Assembly: GCF_011046735.1 (NCBI RefSeq)
Contig: NZ_CP049258.1
Span: 5,722,001 to 5,786,000 of the forward strand
Direction of reading: 5' to 3'
Source: Nordella sp. HKS 07
GTDB taxonomy: Bacteria; Pseudomonadota; Alphaproteobacteria; Rhizobiales; Aestuariivirgaceae
Length of the DNA stretch: 64,000 bases
A model generated the notes under the pieces. That model did no database searches, was not told the DNA's origin, and saw only the letters and a program-made list of their open reading frames with translations. Position 1 is the first letter of the stretch, and every line of letters starts with the position of its first letter. This document shows positions 33,973-43,035 of this stretch, in pieces. The position numbers and the translations under genes are program-made.

Positions 33973-35652
33973 TCACAGGGGGAAGCCGTCGAAGTGAACC
34001 TTCTCCAAGGCGTCCTTCATAGCCTCAATTGCTGAATCGTGAATATAGGTTGCGCCCGACGATGAATCATCATGACCGGTGATATCATCGCTGATGGAGC
34101 GGGGAACGCCGGCCCTGGAAAGCGCGGTCTTGAGGGTATGCCGGAAGCTATGAAATTTTTTCCGGGCATCATCGACCCCGACTGTTTTCTTGTAGGTCCG
34201 GAGGAACCACCGGGGAATAAACTGAGAGTAGGGTTGTTTTTCGATCTTCCCCGCAGCCTTGGCGCGGGCCAGTTGATCCTGGCCTTGCCCATACCACCCA
34301 GGAAACAGGTGCGTCTCGCCGGCTTTCCTCAGCTGAGCTATCCGCTTTGCGAGCCCCAAGCGGACCAAAATGCTATGAACCGGCACAATCCGGAGAGACT
34401 GGCCGTTCTTTGTCTCCTCCTCGATCGCAAATGCCAGGATCTGGCGTTCATGCCGAACGCTATCGAGTTTGATCTGGGCAATCTCACTTGCCCGCATGCC
34501 GGAAAACAGCGCAATCAACAACGCCCATTGGCGTTCCGTAGTGAGCCTGTCCTTCCTAAACTCGGGAGGGGCGAAGATCCGGCTGAGATCGCCGGGCGTG
34601 AACGGAACGCGACTAGGCCGGTTCTCGCCTTTCTTTCTAGCGACTTTAACGCCGCTCGCCGGGTTGTCTGGGATCACCGCGTTGTCGACGGACCATTTAA
34701 GGACGGTATGAACGCGCGGGAGCCATTTCTCATTGATCGTGGTGACGTTCAGAGTTGGGAAGGGGACTGTTCGCGCCTCATTCTGAGCGATCGCGTCGGG
34801 CAATTTTGTACCAGGGAAGCGCTTTGTGTAGTTGGATGGAGTCTTTAGCAGGGCATCCTTGAAGCCGAGAACGTCCAGCCGTGTAATTTTATAGATGGGC
34901 TTCGCCTCTCCCAGGTGCTCCTCGAACATGCGGACGGCCGTCTCATACTCATAGTTGGTCGCGGACTTTGCGCCTTTCTCCTGGGTGACAAGGTCGACAA
35001 TATCGCTAAGGGGCTTCGTGCTGTTCGGGCCGATTTTCCTTGCGCGGATCGCGGCGGACGCATGATCAGGCTCGTCTATGAGCAAGGGGTGCTCCGGCTT
35101 AGCTGAAAAGTCGCCGTCGTCGCGGGCGGCCGTGATCCGCACATGCTCTAGTTCAGCAATGGCGAGTGTCCGGGCAAGTTCTCGCCATTCGGGCGTATTT
35201 TCGACTACGCCTGTATGGGCCTTGGCTTGAAAGGTTTGCACGATCCAGCCGACAGTCTCACCAAGTTCGGCATTGGAAGCGGTGCCGGCGATAGCTCTAC
35301 GGAGCGCCGCAACGTAGCTGTCATCTATGCCGACCGACGCATATGCGCTGTTTGAGTTTCGGAAGGCCTCATCAAGGCCGGTCTGTTCGTCAAAGTGAGC
35401 CCGAGCCATCTGGCGCGGGGTGAGGGGCCTCCCCGCTGGCGCGGGCCTTTTCACCCAAGCACGCGCCTCATCCAGGCGCGCCTGCATGCCGGCGACAGCA
35501 GCCGGCAATCTCCGGAGTGCAGTCCGCCTATCGCCGCCCAGGGGCTCTAGAAGCTCACGCTTACCGACAATCGGCCTAAGGGCTTCCGGAACCCCCAGCC
35601 TCGCAAAATGCCGCCCATCGCGAACAAGTAGATATCGAACCTTTGCCGCCAT
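33973..35652 (-). CDS. Tyrosine-recombinase integrase
   Basis: The 559-residue protein starts MAAKVRYLLVRDGRHFARLG with the DUF6538-like N-terminal domain (residues 1-60). A SAM-like core-binding region follows, and then the catalytic domain has all parts: SGMRASEIAQIKL (Arg I), HSFRHTLKTAL (His-x-x-Arg), DDITGHDDSSSGATYIHDS with the final His and the Tyr nucleophile. It should catalyse site-specific insertion or excision. Start 35652 is preceded by GGTGGCAGGA; the open frame to 35721 has no support. A tRNA-like 3' end lies 114 bp upstream (35766-35788), the normal place for an attachment site. Confidence 0.9.
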   Translation of the reverse strand: MAAKVRYLLVRDGRHFARLGVPEALRPIVGKRELLEPLGGDRRTALRRLPAAVAGMQARLDEARAWVKRPAPAGRPLTPRQMARAHFDEQTGLDEAFRNSNSAYASVGIDDSYVAALRRAIAGTASNAELGETVGWIVQTFQAKAHTGVVENTPEWRELARTLAIAELEHVRITAARDDGDFSAKPEHPLLIDEPDHASAAIRARKIGPNSTKPLSDIVDLVTQEKGAKSATNYEYETAVRMFEEHLGEAKPIYKITRLDVLGFKDALLKTPSNYTKRFPGTKLPDAIAQNEARTVPFPTLNVTTINEKWLPRVHTVLKWSVDNAVIPDNPASGVKVARKKGENRPSRVPFTPGDLSRIFAPPEFRKDRLTTERQWALLIALFSGMRASEIAQIKLDSVRHERQILAFAIEEETKNGQSLRIVPVHSILVRLGLAKRIAQLRKAGETHLFPGWYGQGQDQLARAKAAGKIEKQPYSQFIPRWFLRTYKKTVGVDDARKKFHSFRHTLKTALSRAGVPRSISDDITGHDDSSSGATYIHDSAIEAMKDALEKVHFDGFPL

Positions 35653-35765
35653 TCCTGCCACCGTCAGACATTTTAATTTTGTAGCAGATTTTGTAGCAGA
35701 GAAGTGGAAATAAGAAAGCAAAAAGAATAACTTGTATAAAAATCAGCGCCTTATATATGAGCGGC

Positions 35766-35788
35766 GGAATCTCCCTCCGTCTCCGCCA
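35766..35788 (+). other. Candidate attachment site (tRNA 3'-end-like)
   Basis: The sequence from GGAATCTCCC to TCTCCGCCA has the form of the T-stem and acceptor end of a serine-type tRNA or tmRNA including CCA. No complete tRNA is present, so it could be the displaced 3' end left by integrase-mediated insertion. The intact integrase begins 114 bp away. I found no second copy in the window. Confidence 0.5.
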
Positions 35789-36087
35789 ACCAACCTTTCG
35801 CCGTTGGCCACACATCACCGAAAACCCCTGAATTTACTGCATTTCTGGTGCGGCTGCCTTCCGCTTATTCTCGCGCCTTTTCGACTTATGCCCGGGGGTC
35901 AGAAGCGCCTTGACCGGGTGCTTTGAAGGAAAGGCATGCAATGCTTGCAGACGTCCGAATTCGCAAGATGAAAACCTGCTGGCAAACCGTAAAGATGGCG
36001 GAAGGTGGCGGGTTTCGTCTATTCGTCAGCCATCGGGCGGAAAACAGTCTCCGGCCATTGGCCTGTCAGGCGGCCGCCAACACTAGA
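35789..36087. other. Spacer between att-like site and peptide operon
   Basis: Nearly 300 bases separate the att-like sequence from the nucleotidyltransferase stop. The short frames are not convincing. If the att-like site is real, this is the first host-side DNA beyond the element. Confidence 0.35.
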
Positions 36088-37221
36088 TCAATCATGCTTC
36101 CAGAGCCGGCGTAGCCGACGAACGCCACGACGGTGATATCCGGTAGACCAAATGTTCGCCGCGAGATGCTCGCGCTCCTCGCGCAGCCTGAAGAGCTTGT
36201 CGATCCTGGTCCATCCGAACCAGACAAGCCGGCGTAGCCGGCCATTCTCATCCAGCTGTTCCAGCCCTAAGAGCGCGCGCGTTTCCAGGTTATCGATCAA
36301 GCCGCCGTCTCGCGGGCGAGCGACATAGTCGGGAAAGAGACGGGCAGCGAGACCAAGCTGCGTCCACGCCCATCTCCTGACACCCTCGCTGGCGAAGCGA
36401 TCGAGCAACTGTCGCGTATGGTCCTGGTTGCGGCAAAGAAGGGCCGTCTCGAAGATACTGCGCAGGAGAAACATCCTGGATCGGGACAGATAGCGGTCGA
36501 AACGGTCATGTCCGATCAATTGCGCGAGCTGATCAACGATGTCCGGTATCCTTACCTGTGTGCCATCAAGGTCGACAAGCGTCGATCTCGCCTGCACACC
36601 TTCCGCGCCACACAACCCATGCCGGCTTGACAGGGGTTCGGAATGGATCTCGATCACCGCGGCATCACCGTCTCGTCTGAGCGGGGGTAGATGCTTATAC
36701 TGTGTCGACCATTCGGCGACGTTCTCCTGAAAGCCGTAGCCCAGAGAGCTCAGGCAAGCCACCGCTTCGGGCAGGCGGTCGCGAGGAATGAGCAGATCGA
36801 GATCGCGCATGAAGCGCCAACCGGGATCCGGGTAGAGGCCGTCGACCAGCCGAATGGCGCCCTTCAGGAGAACAGGTTGGATGCCGACTTCGTTGAGGCG
36901 GGCCGCGGCTTCAGCGAGCTGCAGGCGTAGCGTTTCGTTGCGACTACTGTTCTGGGCGTGCATGAACTCCAGATATGTCCTGAAGTCCTCGGGCAACAAC
37001 GGCCCGATCTCCGGGTCCGCGATACAGGCTGCAAGCATCGGCGTGACGAGATGGCGCCCGGCCAGTTGCGCGAAGCTGACGAGATCGGTTGCTGGGTTGA
37101 TCAGAGCCGCTGCTGTAGCGGTATCCAGGCGTCGCCCGCGCTGCCCGGCCGAGAGACACGCACAAAGGAGGTCCAGCGGCCGGAGATCGCGATGGGGCGC
37201 CAAGCCGCGGCCCGGGCTCAA
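36088..37221 (-). CDS. Nucleotidyltransferase family protein (NTP_transf_5 type)
   Basis: A 377-residue protein with the minimal nucleotidyltransferase core: LLKGAIRLVDGLYPDPGWRF followed by MRDLDLLIPRDRLPEAVACL. The Asp140-x-Asp142 pair is the likely metal site and LKG (119-121) the expected first motif. Such proteins recur beside HPr-kinase-like and PqqD-like proteins in bacterial peptide-modification gene sets, including some lasso-peptide clusters. Its start overlaps the stop of the PqqD-HPrK gene by four bases (ATGA), so the two are translationally coupled. It might nucleotidylate the modified peptide or a small molecule; the reaction is unknown. Confidence 0.82.
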   Translation of the reverse strand: MSPGRGLAPHRDLRPLDLLCACLSAGQRGRRLDTATAAALINPATDLVSFAQLAGRHLVTPMLAACIADPEIGPLLPEDFRTYLEFMHAQNSSRNETLRLQLAEAAARLNEVGIQPVLLKGAIRLVDGLYPDPGWRFMRDLDLLIPRDRLPEAVACLSSLGYGFQENVAEWSTQYKHLPPLRRDGDAAVIEIHSEPLSSRHGLCGAEGVQARSTLVDLDGTQVRIPDIVDQLAQLIGHDRFDRYLSRSRMFLLRSIFETALLCRNQDHTRQLLDRFASEGVRRWAWTQLGLAARLFPDYVARPRDGGLIDNLETRALLGLEQLDENGRLRRLVWFGWTRIDKLFRLREEREHLAANIWSTGYHRRGVRRLRRLWKHD

Positions 37222-38423
37222 TGCTCAGGCCCGAACACAGGCGGTGGGACAGCAGCCGCCAGTTCGTCGTGGGACTGGTGAATCGTATCCCAGAGGGAGC
37301 GTACTACGCGAACCGCGTCGTCCAAGCGGCCGTAGGAAATCTCGTAGGCCGCAAGCCCGCGCCACCAGGCGAGGAATTCGGCAAGCCCAGCGTCGGTGGA
37401 GGGCAGTATGCTGCCTCCCTCTCCCAGCAAGGTGAGGGAGCGAAGGTGATCAAGCCGGGTCAGCTTGACCGGCGTACCCTTCACATAGCGCGGAAATAGG
37501 ACTGCGGCTGCCGGACGACCGGCCGCATCAGCTGAAGCGGTACCGTTCCTGGGCCAAAGGAAGCGCATCCTCCGAGCGCCGAGGCGGACGGCCGGCGCCT
37601 CGGCGAGTTCCGGAAACATAGCCCCGATGACGGGCCAGCTGCCCTGCTTGATGCTGATCGCCAGCGGCACAGGCCGAATGAGCCTGGTACCCTTCTCAAG
37701 CGGCACGATATCGTCGGCGACGAACCCGAAGCCCGCGTGGAGCAGACTTGCCAGCAGAGTGCTCTTGCCGGCACCGCTGTCGCCGCAGACCAGCAGACAT
37801 CCCGTCGGAGTCGCCACAGCACCGGCGTGCAGCAAAGCAAGCCAGGAGCGCCGGCTTCCAGCCGAAACGAGCTGCCGGACCACAGCCCATCGCGCCACGG
37901 GTGCCGTGGCCAAACGGTCAATGACGCGGCCGTCGCGCGCAAGTACAAACGCGCCGCGATCGCGGTATAGGGTCAGGCAAACCTCGGGGGCAGTTCCATC
38001 AGTGACGATTGCGGGAGCGGCAAGGGGGGCGAATGCGGCGGCAACGTTGGCAGAATGGCAGACCACTCTGACCACGACCTCGCCGACCCGGTACGCAGCA
38101 TCAAGTGCCGGCGATTCTTGTGGCGGGTCGGCCACGACGACGTCCAGATCAGTTGTCGCGCGTGGTCTGAGAAGTCCCGCTTCGTGCACCGCGGCAATAA
38201 ACGCCTCAAGGTCGCGCTGAACCGCAGCCGCATCGCTTCCATGCTCCCGCGCGAGATCAGAAACGATCGCCGCCTCGCGACCGCCCTCTCGCAGCAATAC
38301 CCACGCGCGCGCGGCAGTATGGTTCAAGTGAAACAATCTGCCCGTCAGTGCCTCGTAGATCACAGCCCCGTCACAGTACGGTGCAGTAGCGATCCGGTCG
38401 GGCTGATCGACAAAGCCGTGCAT
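37218..38423 (-). CDS. PqqD-like / HPr-kinase-like fusion protein
   Basis: The 401-residue protein joins two domains. Residues 14-86 form a PqqD-type winged helix (YEALTGRLFHLNHTAARAWV; VQRDLEAFIAAVHEAGLL), the domain that binds leader peptides of ribosomal peptide precursors. Residues 195-400 form an HPr-kinase-like domain with the P-loop GDSGAGKS (214-221) and VADDIVPL (Asp237/238). HPrK-like kinases without a PTS occur with PqqD proteins in peptide-modification systems (the HPr-rel-A type arrangement) and as lasso-peptide kinases. A PqqD-kinase fusion in one chain suggests that the leader is recognised and the core phosphorylated by the same protein. The Gly-rich peptide gene ends 21 bp upstream. 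Confidence 0.85.
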   Translation of the reverse strand: MHGFVDQPDRIATAPYCDGAVIYEALTGRLFHLNHTAARAWVLLREGGREAAIVSDLAREHGSDAAAVQRDLEAFIAAVHEAGLLRPRATTDLDVVVADPPQESPALDAAYRVGEVVVRVVCHSANVAAAFAPLAAPAIVTDGTAPEVCLTLYRDRGAFVLARDGRVIDRLATAPVARWAVVRQLVSAGSRRSWLALLHAGAVATPTGCLLVCGDSGAGKSTLLASLLHAGFGFVADDIVPLEKGTRLIRPVPLAISIKQGSWPVIGAMFPELAEAPAVRLGARRMRFLWPRNGTASADAAGRPAAAVLFPRYVKGTPVKLTRLDHLRSLTLLGEGGSILPSTDAGLAEFLAWWRGLAAYEISYGRLDDAVRVVRSLWDTIHQSHDELAAAVPPPVFGPEH

Positions 38424-38444
38424 ATCTCGCGAGAACGCCTCGTG

Positions 38445-38723
38445 TCAGGGCTTCTTGTTCTGACCGGGCGGACCAGTATGCGTGTGGTTCTTGTCGCCAA
38501 AGCCATTCCCCGGCTTCGTGCCGCCGCCGCCGCCGCCTCCACCGCCACCGCCACCGCCATAACCGGCCTGCGCCCGCTTGGGCTGGGCTAGCAAGGCTAA
38601 CGCTGGTGCTGCGTATGCGAAGCGCCCGATCTTTTTCAGTACGGCGCGGCGTGCCACTTCGTGGCCATCACCGGACTCTTGCTGCGGGGGCGCGTGGTCT
38701 TCATCTCTGCGGGAGGTACTCAT
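38445..38723 (-). CDS. Gly-rich exported peptide, likely substrate of the operon
   Basis: A 92-residue protein. Residues 1-24 are acidic and polar. Then comes a twin-arginine-like signal (RRAVLKKIGRFAYAAPALAL, from residue 25) and AQA at 51-53 as possible cleavage site. The rest is GYG, a run of 13 glycines (56-68) and a tail of 24 residues with KPGNGFGDKNHTHTGPPGQN. The tail holds two Thr, two His and several Lys/Asn as possible modification points. It is the first gene of the three-gene operon, with the PqqD-HPrK fusion 21 bp later. By position it is the obvious substrate, though an ordinary structural Gly-rich protein is the alternative. Confidence 0.65.
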   Translation of the reverse strand: MSTSRRDEDHAPPQQESGDGHEVARRAVLKKIGRFAYAAPALALLAQPKRAQAGYGGGGGGGGGGGGGTKPGNGFGDKNHTHTGPPGQNKKP

Positions 38724-39250
38724 ATTTGCCCTCTTACTTCGCTATTTTTACGAAGAATTGCCTCATAATCTGGGGCAAATGCATTGAGCTATCAATATAT
38801 CGAACGATTTAGTCGTTCCGTTGGAAAAAGCGGAAATAAATCAGATGCTTGATCGCAGGCAAGCCGAGCCGCGGAAGTTTTTGGCTGTATCCAGCCAGGA
38901 AGACCGACACCGCAATGTGGTTCTTCCCGCTGTCTTATTTCCCGACCAGGTGCTTATGAATCAAGTCAAAAGGTAAGTTGTCGCCTTGAGGTCACATTGG
39001 TCCAAGCTCATCCCGGCTGGGATGCCGCTGCCGTTCCAGCTCGTCGCGGGCTGAGCAGGCCTAATGCTGTCTCACAAGAAGTGCTCTTCAGTTTGTTTGA
39101 ATAGCAAAACGTCTTGGGAAGGCAAAGCCGCATCGCAATGTTCAGATCCAACTAGTCGACTGCTCCGCGGACGCGACGTCTGTTCGCACGCCGGGGAGCG
39201 CCAGCTCGCGATCGTGGAGCTGCTTCAGCCACGATCGCGTCGGCTCGGAA
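38724..39250. other. Leader region of the peptide operon
   Basis: About 530 bases without a gene. The first 100 bases upstream of the peptide start are AT-rich (38740-38850) and probably contain the promoter. The rest holds no supported frame or strong repeat. Confidence 0.4.
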
Positions 39251-40088
39251 CTATTTGCCCGCAAGAAGCGCGTCGAGCGCGGCCTTGGTTTCCGCACTGA
39301 CGGGCGTCTTGTTGGCGGCCGCATTGAGAGCATCCGTCTCGGCTTGACTGGCCTCTTGGGCCGCCGCCAATGCTGCCTGCGCGGCAGGATCGGCCGCCAC
39401 CGCATCGGCTTTGGCTTGTTCTTCGGCAGATTGCGCGTCCGCAGCGATATTCGTCGCGTCTTCTACGGCCTGCTCCGCAGCGGCGATGGCCGCCGGCGTT
39501 GCGGCTGGGTCAGCCTTGAGATCGGCGAGCGTCTGCTGCGCAGCTGCCAGGTTCGCGTCGGCCTGGTCCGACGCGGCGATAGCTGCCTGCGCGCCCGGAC
39601 TTGCCGCTATCGCGGCAGCGACGGCCGCCGCTGCAGCTTTCTCTGCTTGCGTCGCCGCCTCAGCCGCCGCCTTGTAGGCCGCGATCTTGCCGACTCGCGA
39701 ATTGGGGGGATGCGTTGGCCAGGGCCGTGGGAGATGCATGGGCCGCATTCAGCGCGCCAAGCTGGCTTGAGATATTGCCCTTACCCTTGGTCTTTGCTTT
39801 GTTCGTCGAACCGCTTTGCAGTGAGGCGCTCTTGCTATGGCCGACTGCCTTCCCTTGAGCGCCCGCGGACTTGCCCTGACTGCCATTGCCGCCATTGCCG
39901 CCATTGCCATTACCGGCGCCGCCATTCCCCTTGCCCCCGCCGTTGCCCTTGCCGCCACCATTACCGCCCTTGGCGGCATAGGCCTGGTCATAGGAAACCA
40001 GTTTGCCGGCATTGAACAATGAAGGCGCAGCGACGAGCAGGGTGGTCAGTGAAACAACGAGCAATGCATGGCGTGATTTCAGTTTCAT
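39251..40088 (-). pseudogene. Secreted Gly-rich/Ala-rich protein, frameshift in a G6 run
   Basis: From ATG 40088 the frame has a signal segment (HALLVVSLTTLLVAAPSLFN), a KGNGGG-type Gly/Asn/Lys-rich region, and LGALNAAHASPTALANA, at which point the frame is lost. In the other frame the protein continues as PNSRVGKIAAYKAAAEAATQ and a long Ala-rich coiled coil to LDALLAGK at 39251. The shift lies in a run of six G's (39704-39709 on +). The repaired protein has about 278 residues and follows a known rhizobial layout of a Gly-rich head and Ala-rich helical tail. A homopolymer error or phase-variable tract are both possible. Confidence 0.7.
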
Positions 40089-40192
40089 GAAAGGCCCTCG
40101 TACTATTTTCGATTTGTGCCATCCACTTTCACAACCTTATCTCGATTTGGAGGCGCGGGCTATAGTGGAGCGACATCACCCGGGGATCTCCG

Positions 40193-40402
40193 TCAGACAG
40201 TCATTTTGTCCAACATCAGGGCAATGAGAAAGCTCGCCAATGTCCACCATTCGCCGATGACTACGCCCGTACAAATGCGGCGGCCAGCCGCCTGATCGAC
40301 CTTGCACTTCGTACTTGATCCGTCTGGTCGACACTTCGTTCCGGGCGCCAAGTCGGCGCCTGAATAGTAATCGTGTTGATCGTCAATGCGTTTCGCTCTC
40401 AT
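40193..40402 (-). CDS. Possible small membrane protein
   Basis: A 69-residue frame from ATG 40402 has four cysteines or cysteine-like contexts (GTKCRPDGSSTKCKVD; GRRICTG) and a C-terminal hydrophobic helix (GVVIGEWWTLASFLIALMLD). The composition is protein-like but no strong ribosome site precedes it. No family recognised. It is divergent from the phosphoketolase gene. Confidence 0.35.
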   Translation of the reverse strand: MRAKRIDDQHDYYSGADLAPGTKCRPDGSSTKCKVDQAAGRRICTGVVIGEWWTLASFLIALMLDKMTV

Positions 40403-40524
40403 TTCCAACTCGCTGAGTGTGATATGCTTATCGAGTGAGCAGCATTTTTGCTCTTCCTGTGATTTGAGACGTCGACGGAATGGCATGGACCTATCCCGGT
40501 GACGCGGCATCGAAGGAGAAAGCA

Positions 40525-42930
40525 ATGGCAAATACGCTGTCTGGCAACGAAGAGAAGCTCTTGGACGCGTACTGGCGGGCCGCCAATTATCTGTCTGTCG
40601 GCCAGATCTATCTCTATGACAACCCGCTCATGAAGAAGCCGCTGACGAAGGAGCACATCAAGCCGCGTCTCCTGGGACACTGGGGAACTACGCCGGGTTT
40701 AAACTTCATCTATGTCCACCTGAACAGGGTGATAAGGCAGAACGACCTGGACATGATCTATATCACCGGTCCTGGGCATGGCGGCCCCGGGCTGGTGGCG
40801 AATGCATATTTAGAGGGAACCTACAGCGAAGTTTATCCGAATATCAGCCAGGACGAAGCGGGCATGAAGCGCCTCTTCACGCAGTTCTCGTTTCCAGGCG
40901 GCATTCCAAGTCACGTGGCACCTGAGACGCCCGGTTCAATTCATGAGGGAGGCGAACTCGGCTACGCGCTCTCCCACGCCTATGGGGCAGCCTTCGACAA
41001 TCCCGATCTGGTCGTCACCTGTGTCGTCGGCGATGGTGAGGCGGAGACCGGGCCGCTGGCGACAAGCTGGCACTCCAACAAGTTCCTCAACCCGGTGACC
41101 GACGGTGTGGTTTTGCCGATCCTGCATCTCAACGGCTACAAGATCGCCAATCCTTGCGTTCTCGCGCGCATCAGTCACGAAGAGCTGGATCAGCTGTTCC
41201 GTGGCTACGGCTATACGCCGTATTTCGTCGAAGGGGACGATCCGAAGAAGATGCACGAGCTTATGGCGAGCACGCTGGACAAAGTCTTCGGCGCGATCCG
41301 GCGGATCAAGGCCGATGCGAGCCGCAACGGTTTTACGAAGCGTCCCCGCTGGCCGATGATCGTGCTGCGCACGCCGAAAGGGTGGACTTGTCCAAAGGAA
41401 ATCGACGGCAAACGCACCGAGGGCTATTGGCGCTCTCACCAGGTGCCGATGGGTGCGATGCACGAGAATGACGCTCATGTTCGTATTCTCGAGGACTGGA
41501 TGAAGAGCTACCAGCCCGAGAAGCTCTTCGACGAGAGTGGGCGTCTGCGGCCCGATTTGGCGGACCTCGCGCCTCGAGGCGACCGCCGCATGAGCGCCAA
41601 CCCGCATGGCAATGGCGGCCTGCTGCTCCGTGACCTCCGCCTCCCGGATTTCCGTGACTACGCCGTCGAGGTGACGGCACCTGGGGCGGTTACGGCCGAA
41701 TCCACGCGGGTCATGGGCCGGTTTCTGCGCGACGTGATGAAACTCAACATGGAGGAGCGAAATTTCCGCCTGTTCAGTCCAGACGAGAATAATTCGAACC
41801 GCTGGCAGGATGTGCTCGAGGTCACCAATCGTGCCTGGGTCGCGGAAACCCATCCCTGGGACGATCACCTCGCACCCGACGGGCGGGTCATGGAGATGTT
41901 GAGCGAACATCAGTGCCAAGGATGGCTGGAGGGTTATCTTCTCACCGGCCGGCACGGCTTCTTCTCATGCTACGAGGCGTTCATTCATATCATCGACTCG
42001 ATGTTCAACCAGCACGCCAAGTGGCTTAAGGTGTGCAATCATATACCGTGGCGTCGTCCTATCGCTTCGCTGAACTATCTCTTGTCGAGCCACGTCTGGC
42101 GCCAGGATCACAATGGCTTCAGTCATCAGGATCCCGGGTTCATAGATCATGTCGTCAATAAGAAAGCCGAAGTCATTCGCGTCTATCTGCCTCCCGACGC
42201 CAATTGCCTGCTTTCGGTGACAGATCACTGCCTGCGCAGCCGGAATTACGTCAATGTCGTCGTGGCCGGCAAGCAGCCGGCGCCTCAATGGCTGACGATG
42301 GATCAGGCGGTCAAGCACTGCACCGCCGGGCTCGGAATCTGGGAGTGGGCCAGCAATGACCGCGGCGCTGAACCCGATGTGGTGATGGCGTGTTGTGGCG
42401 ATGTGCCGACGCTCGAGACCCTAGCCGCGGTGGACCTTCTTCGCAAATACGCGCCTGAGCTGAAAGTCCGCGTCATCAATGTCGTCAATCTGATGAAACT
42501 GCAGCCGCCGAGGGAACACCCTCATGGCCTTTCAGATAAGGATTTCGACACGCTGTTCACGACCGACAAGCCGGTCATCTTCGCCTTCCACGGCTATCCA
42601 TGGCTGATTCATCGGCTGACATATCGGCGAACCAATCACGAAAACATCCATGTGCGCGGTTATAAGGAAGAGGGTACCACAACGACACCGTTCGACATGT
42701 GCGTGCTGAATGATCTCGATCGCTTCCATCTTGTCAACGATGTGATTGACCGGGTGCCGAAGCTCGGCGAGCGTGCCGCCTATGCGAAGCAGGCGATCCG
42801 CGACAAGCTCCTCGACCACCGGGAGTTCATCACGCGCCACGGTGACGACATGCCCGAGATTACCGGTTGGAAGTGGGGGCAGGAGGCAACGGGCGCAGAT
42901 GTCCGTTCGACGGAGGCCGACAACGTCTGA
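40525..42930 (+). CDS. xfp: Xylulose-5-phosphate/fructose-6-phosphate phosphoketolase
   Basis: The 801-residue thiamin-diphosphate enzyme has the family landmarks [40 protein letters not shown], the ThDP-binding [20 protein letters not shown] and, late in the chain, [20 protein letters not shown]. Full length for the family. It cleaves xylulose 5-phosphate (and often fructose 6-phosphate) with phosphate to acetyl phosphate and an aldose phosphate. ATG 40525 follows GGAG. It is convergent with the transketolase gene of the pentose-phosphate operon. No acetate kinase gene is seen. The last 12 codons recur, diverged, at 53891-53929. Confidence 0.96.
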   Translation: MANTLSGNEEKLLDAYWRAANYLSVGQIYLYDNPLMKKPLTKEHIKPRLLGHWGTTPGLNFIYVHLNRVIRQNDLDMIYITGPGHGGPGLVANAYLEGTYSEVYPNISQDEAGMKRLFTQFSFPGGIPSHVAPETPGSIHEGGELGYALSHAYGAAFDNPDLVVTCVVGDGEAETGPLATSWHSNKFLNPVTDGVVLPILHLNGYKIANPCVLARISHEELDQLFRGYGYTPYFVEGDDPKKMHELMASTLDKVFGAIRRIKADASRNGFTKRPRWPMIVLRTPKGWTCPKEIDGKRTEGYWRSHQVPMGAMHENDAHVRILEDWMKSYQPEKLFDESGRLRPDLADLAPRGDRRMSANPHGNGGLLLRDLRLPDFRDYAVEVTAPGAVTAESTRVMGRFLRDVMKLNMEERNFRLFSPDENNSNRWQDVLEVTNRAWVAETHPWDDHLAPDGRVMEMLSEHQCQGWLEGYLLTGRHGFFSCYEAFIHIIDSMFNQHAKWLKVCNHIPWRRPIASLNYLLSSHVWRQDHNGFSHQDPGFIDHVVNKKAEVIRVYLPPDANCLLSVTDHCLRSRNYVNVVVAGKQPAPQWLTMDQAVKHCTAGLGIWEWASNDRGAEPDVVMACCGDVPTLETLAAVDLLRKYAPELKVRVINVVNLMKLQPPREHPHGLSDKDFDTLFTTDKPVIFAFHGYPWLIHRLTYRRTNHENIHVRGYKEEGTTTTPFDMCVLNDLDRFHLVNDVIDRVPKLGERAAYAKQAIRDKLLDHREFITRHGDDMPEITGWKWGQEATGADVRSTEADNV

Positions 42931-43035
42931 ATTCGGTTCGCGGTCAGGACTGACCGATGATCGACATATCAAACCATTCGCGGGTGGTACCTGACATGGA
43001 AGGAGGCAAGGTGGTCAGCATCGGCAACGAGGGCA
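42893..43035 (+). repeat. Direct repeat copy 1: xfp 3' end and downstream DNA
   Basis: The end of xfp (VRSTEADNV, stop) and the next bases (TGAATTCGGTT..CGGTCA, GATCATCGACAT-like, GTGGTACCTGACA, GGAGGCAAGGTGGTCA) recur at 53891-54081 in the same orientation, with an insertion of about 70 bases in copy 2. Copy 1 runs into a non-coding stretch. Confidence 0.75.

Noticed and set aside
35653-35721. Longer start of the integrase including SATKSATKLK
   Set aside because: The direct repeat TTTGTAGCAGA in this stretch encodes the extra residues, and the ribosome site at 35652 is better.
37218-38423. Classical HPr kinase of the PTS
   Set aside because: No HPr or PTS gene is nearby, and the N-terminal PqqD domain and peptide neighbour point elsewhere.
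36088-38723. Lasso-peptide cluster
   Set aside because: The asparagine-synthetase-like cyclase and the transglutaminase-like protease are absent, and the peptide has no Gly/Cys-to-Asp/Glu ring pattern.
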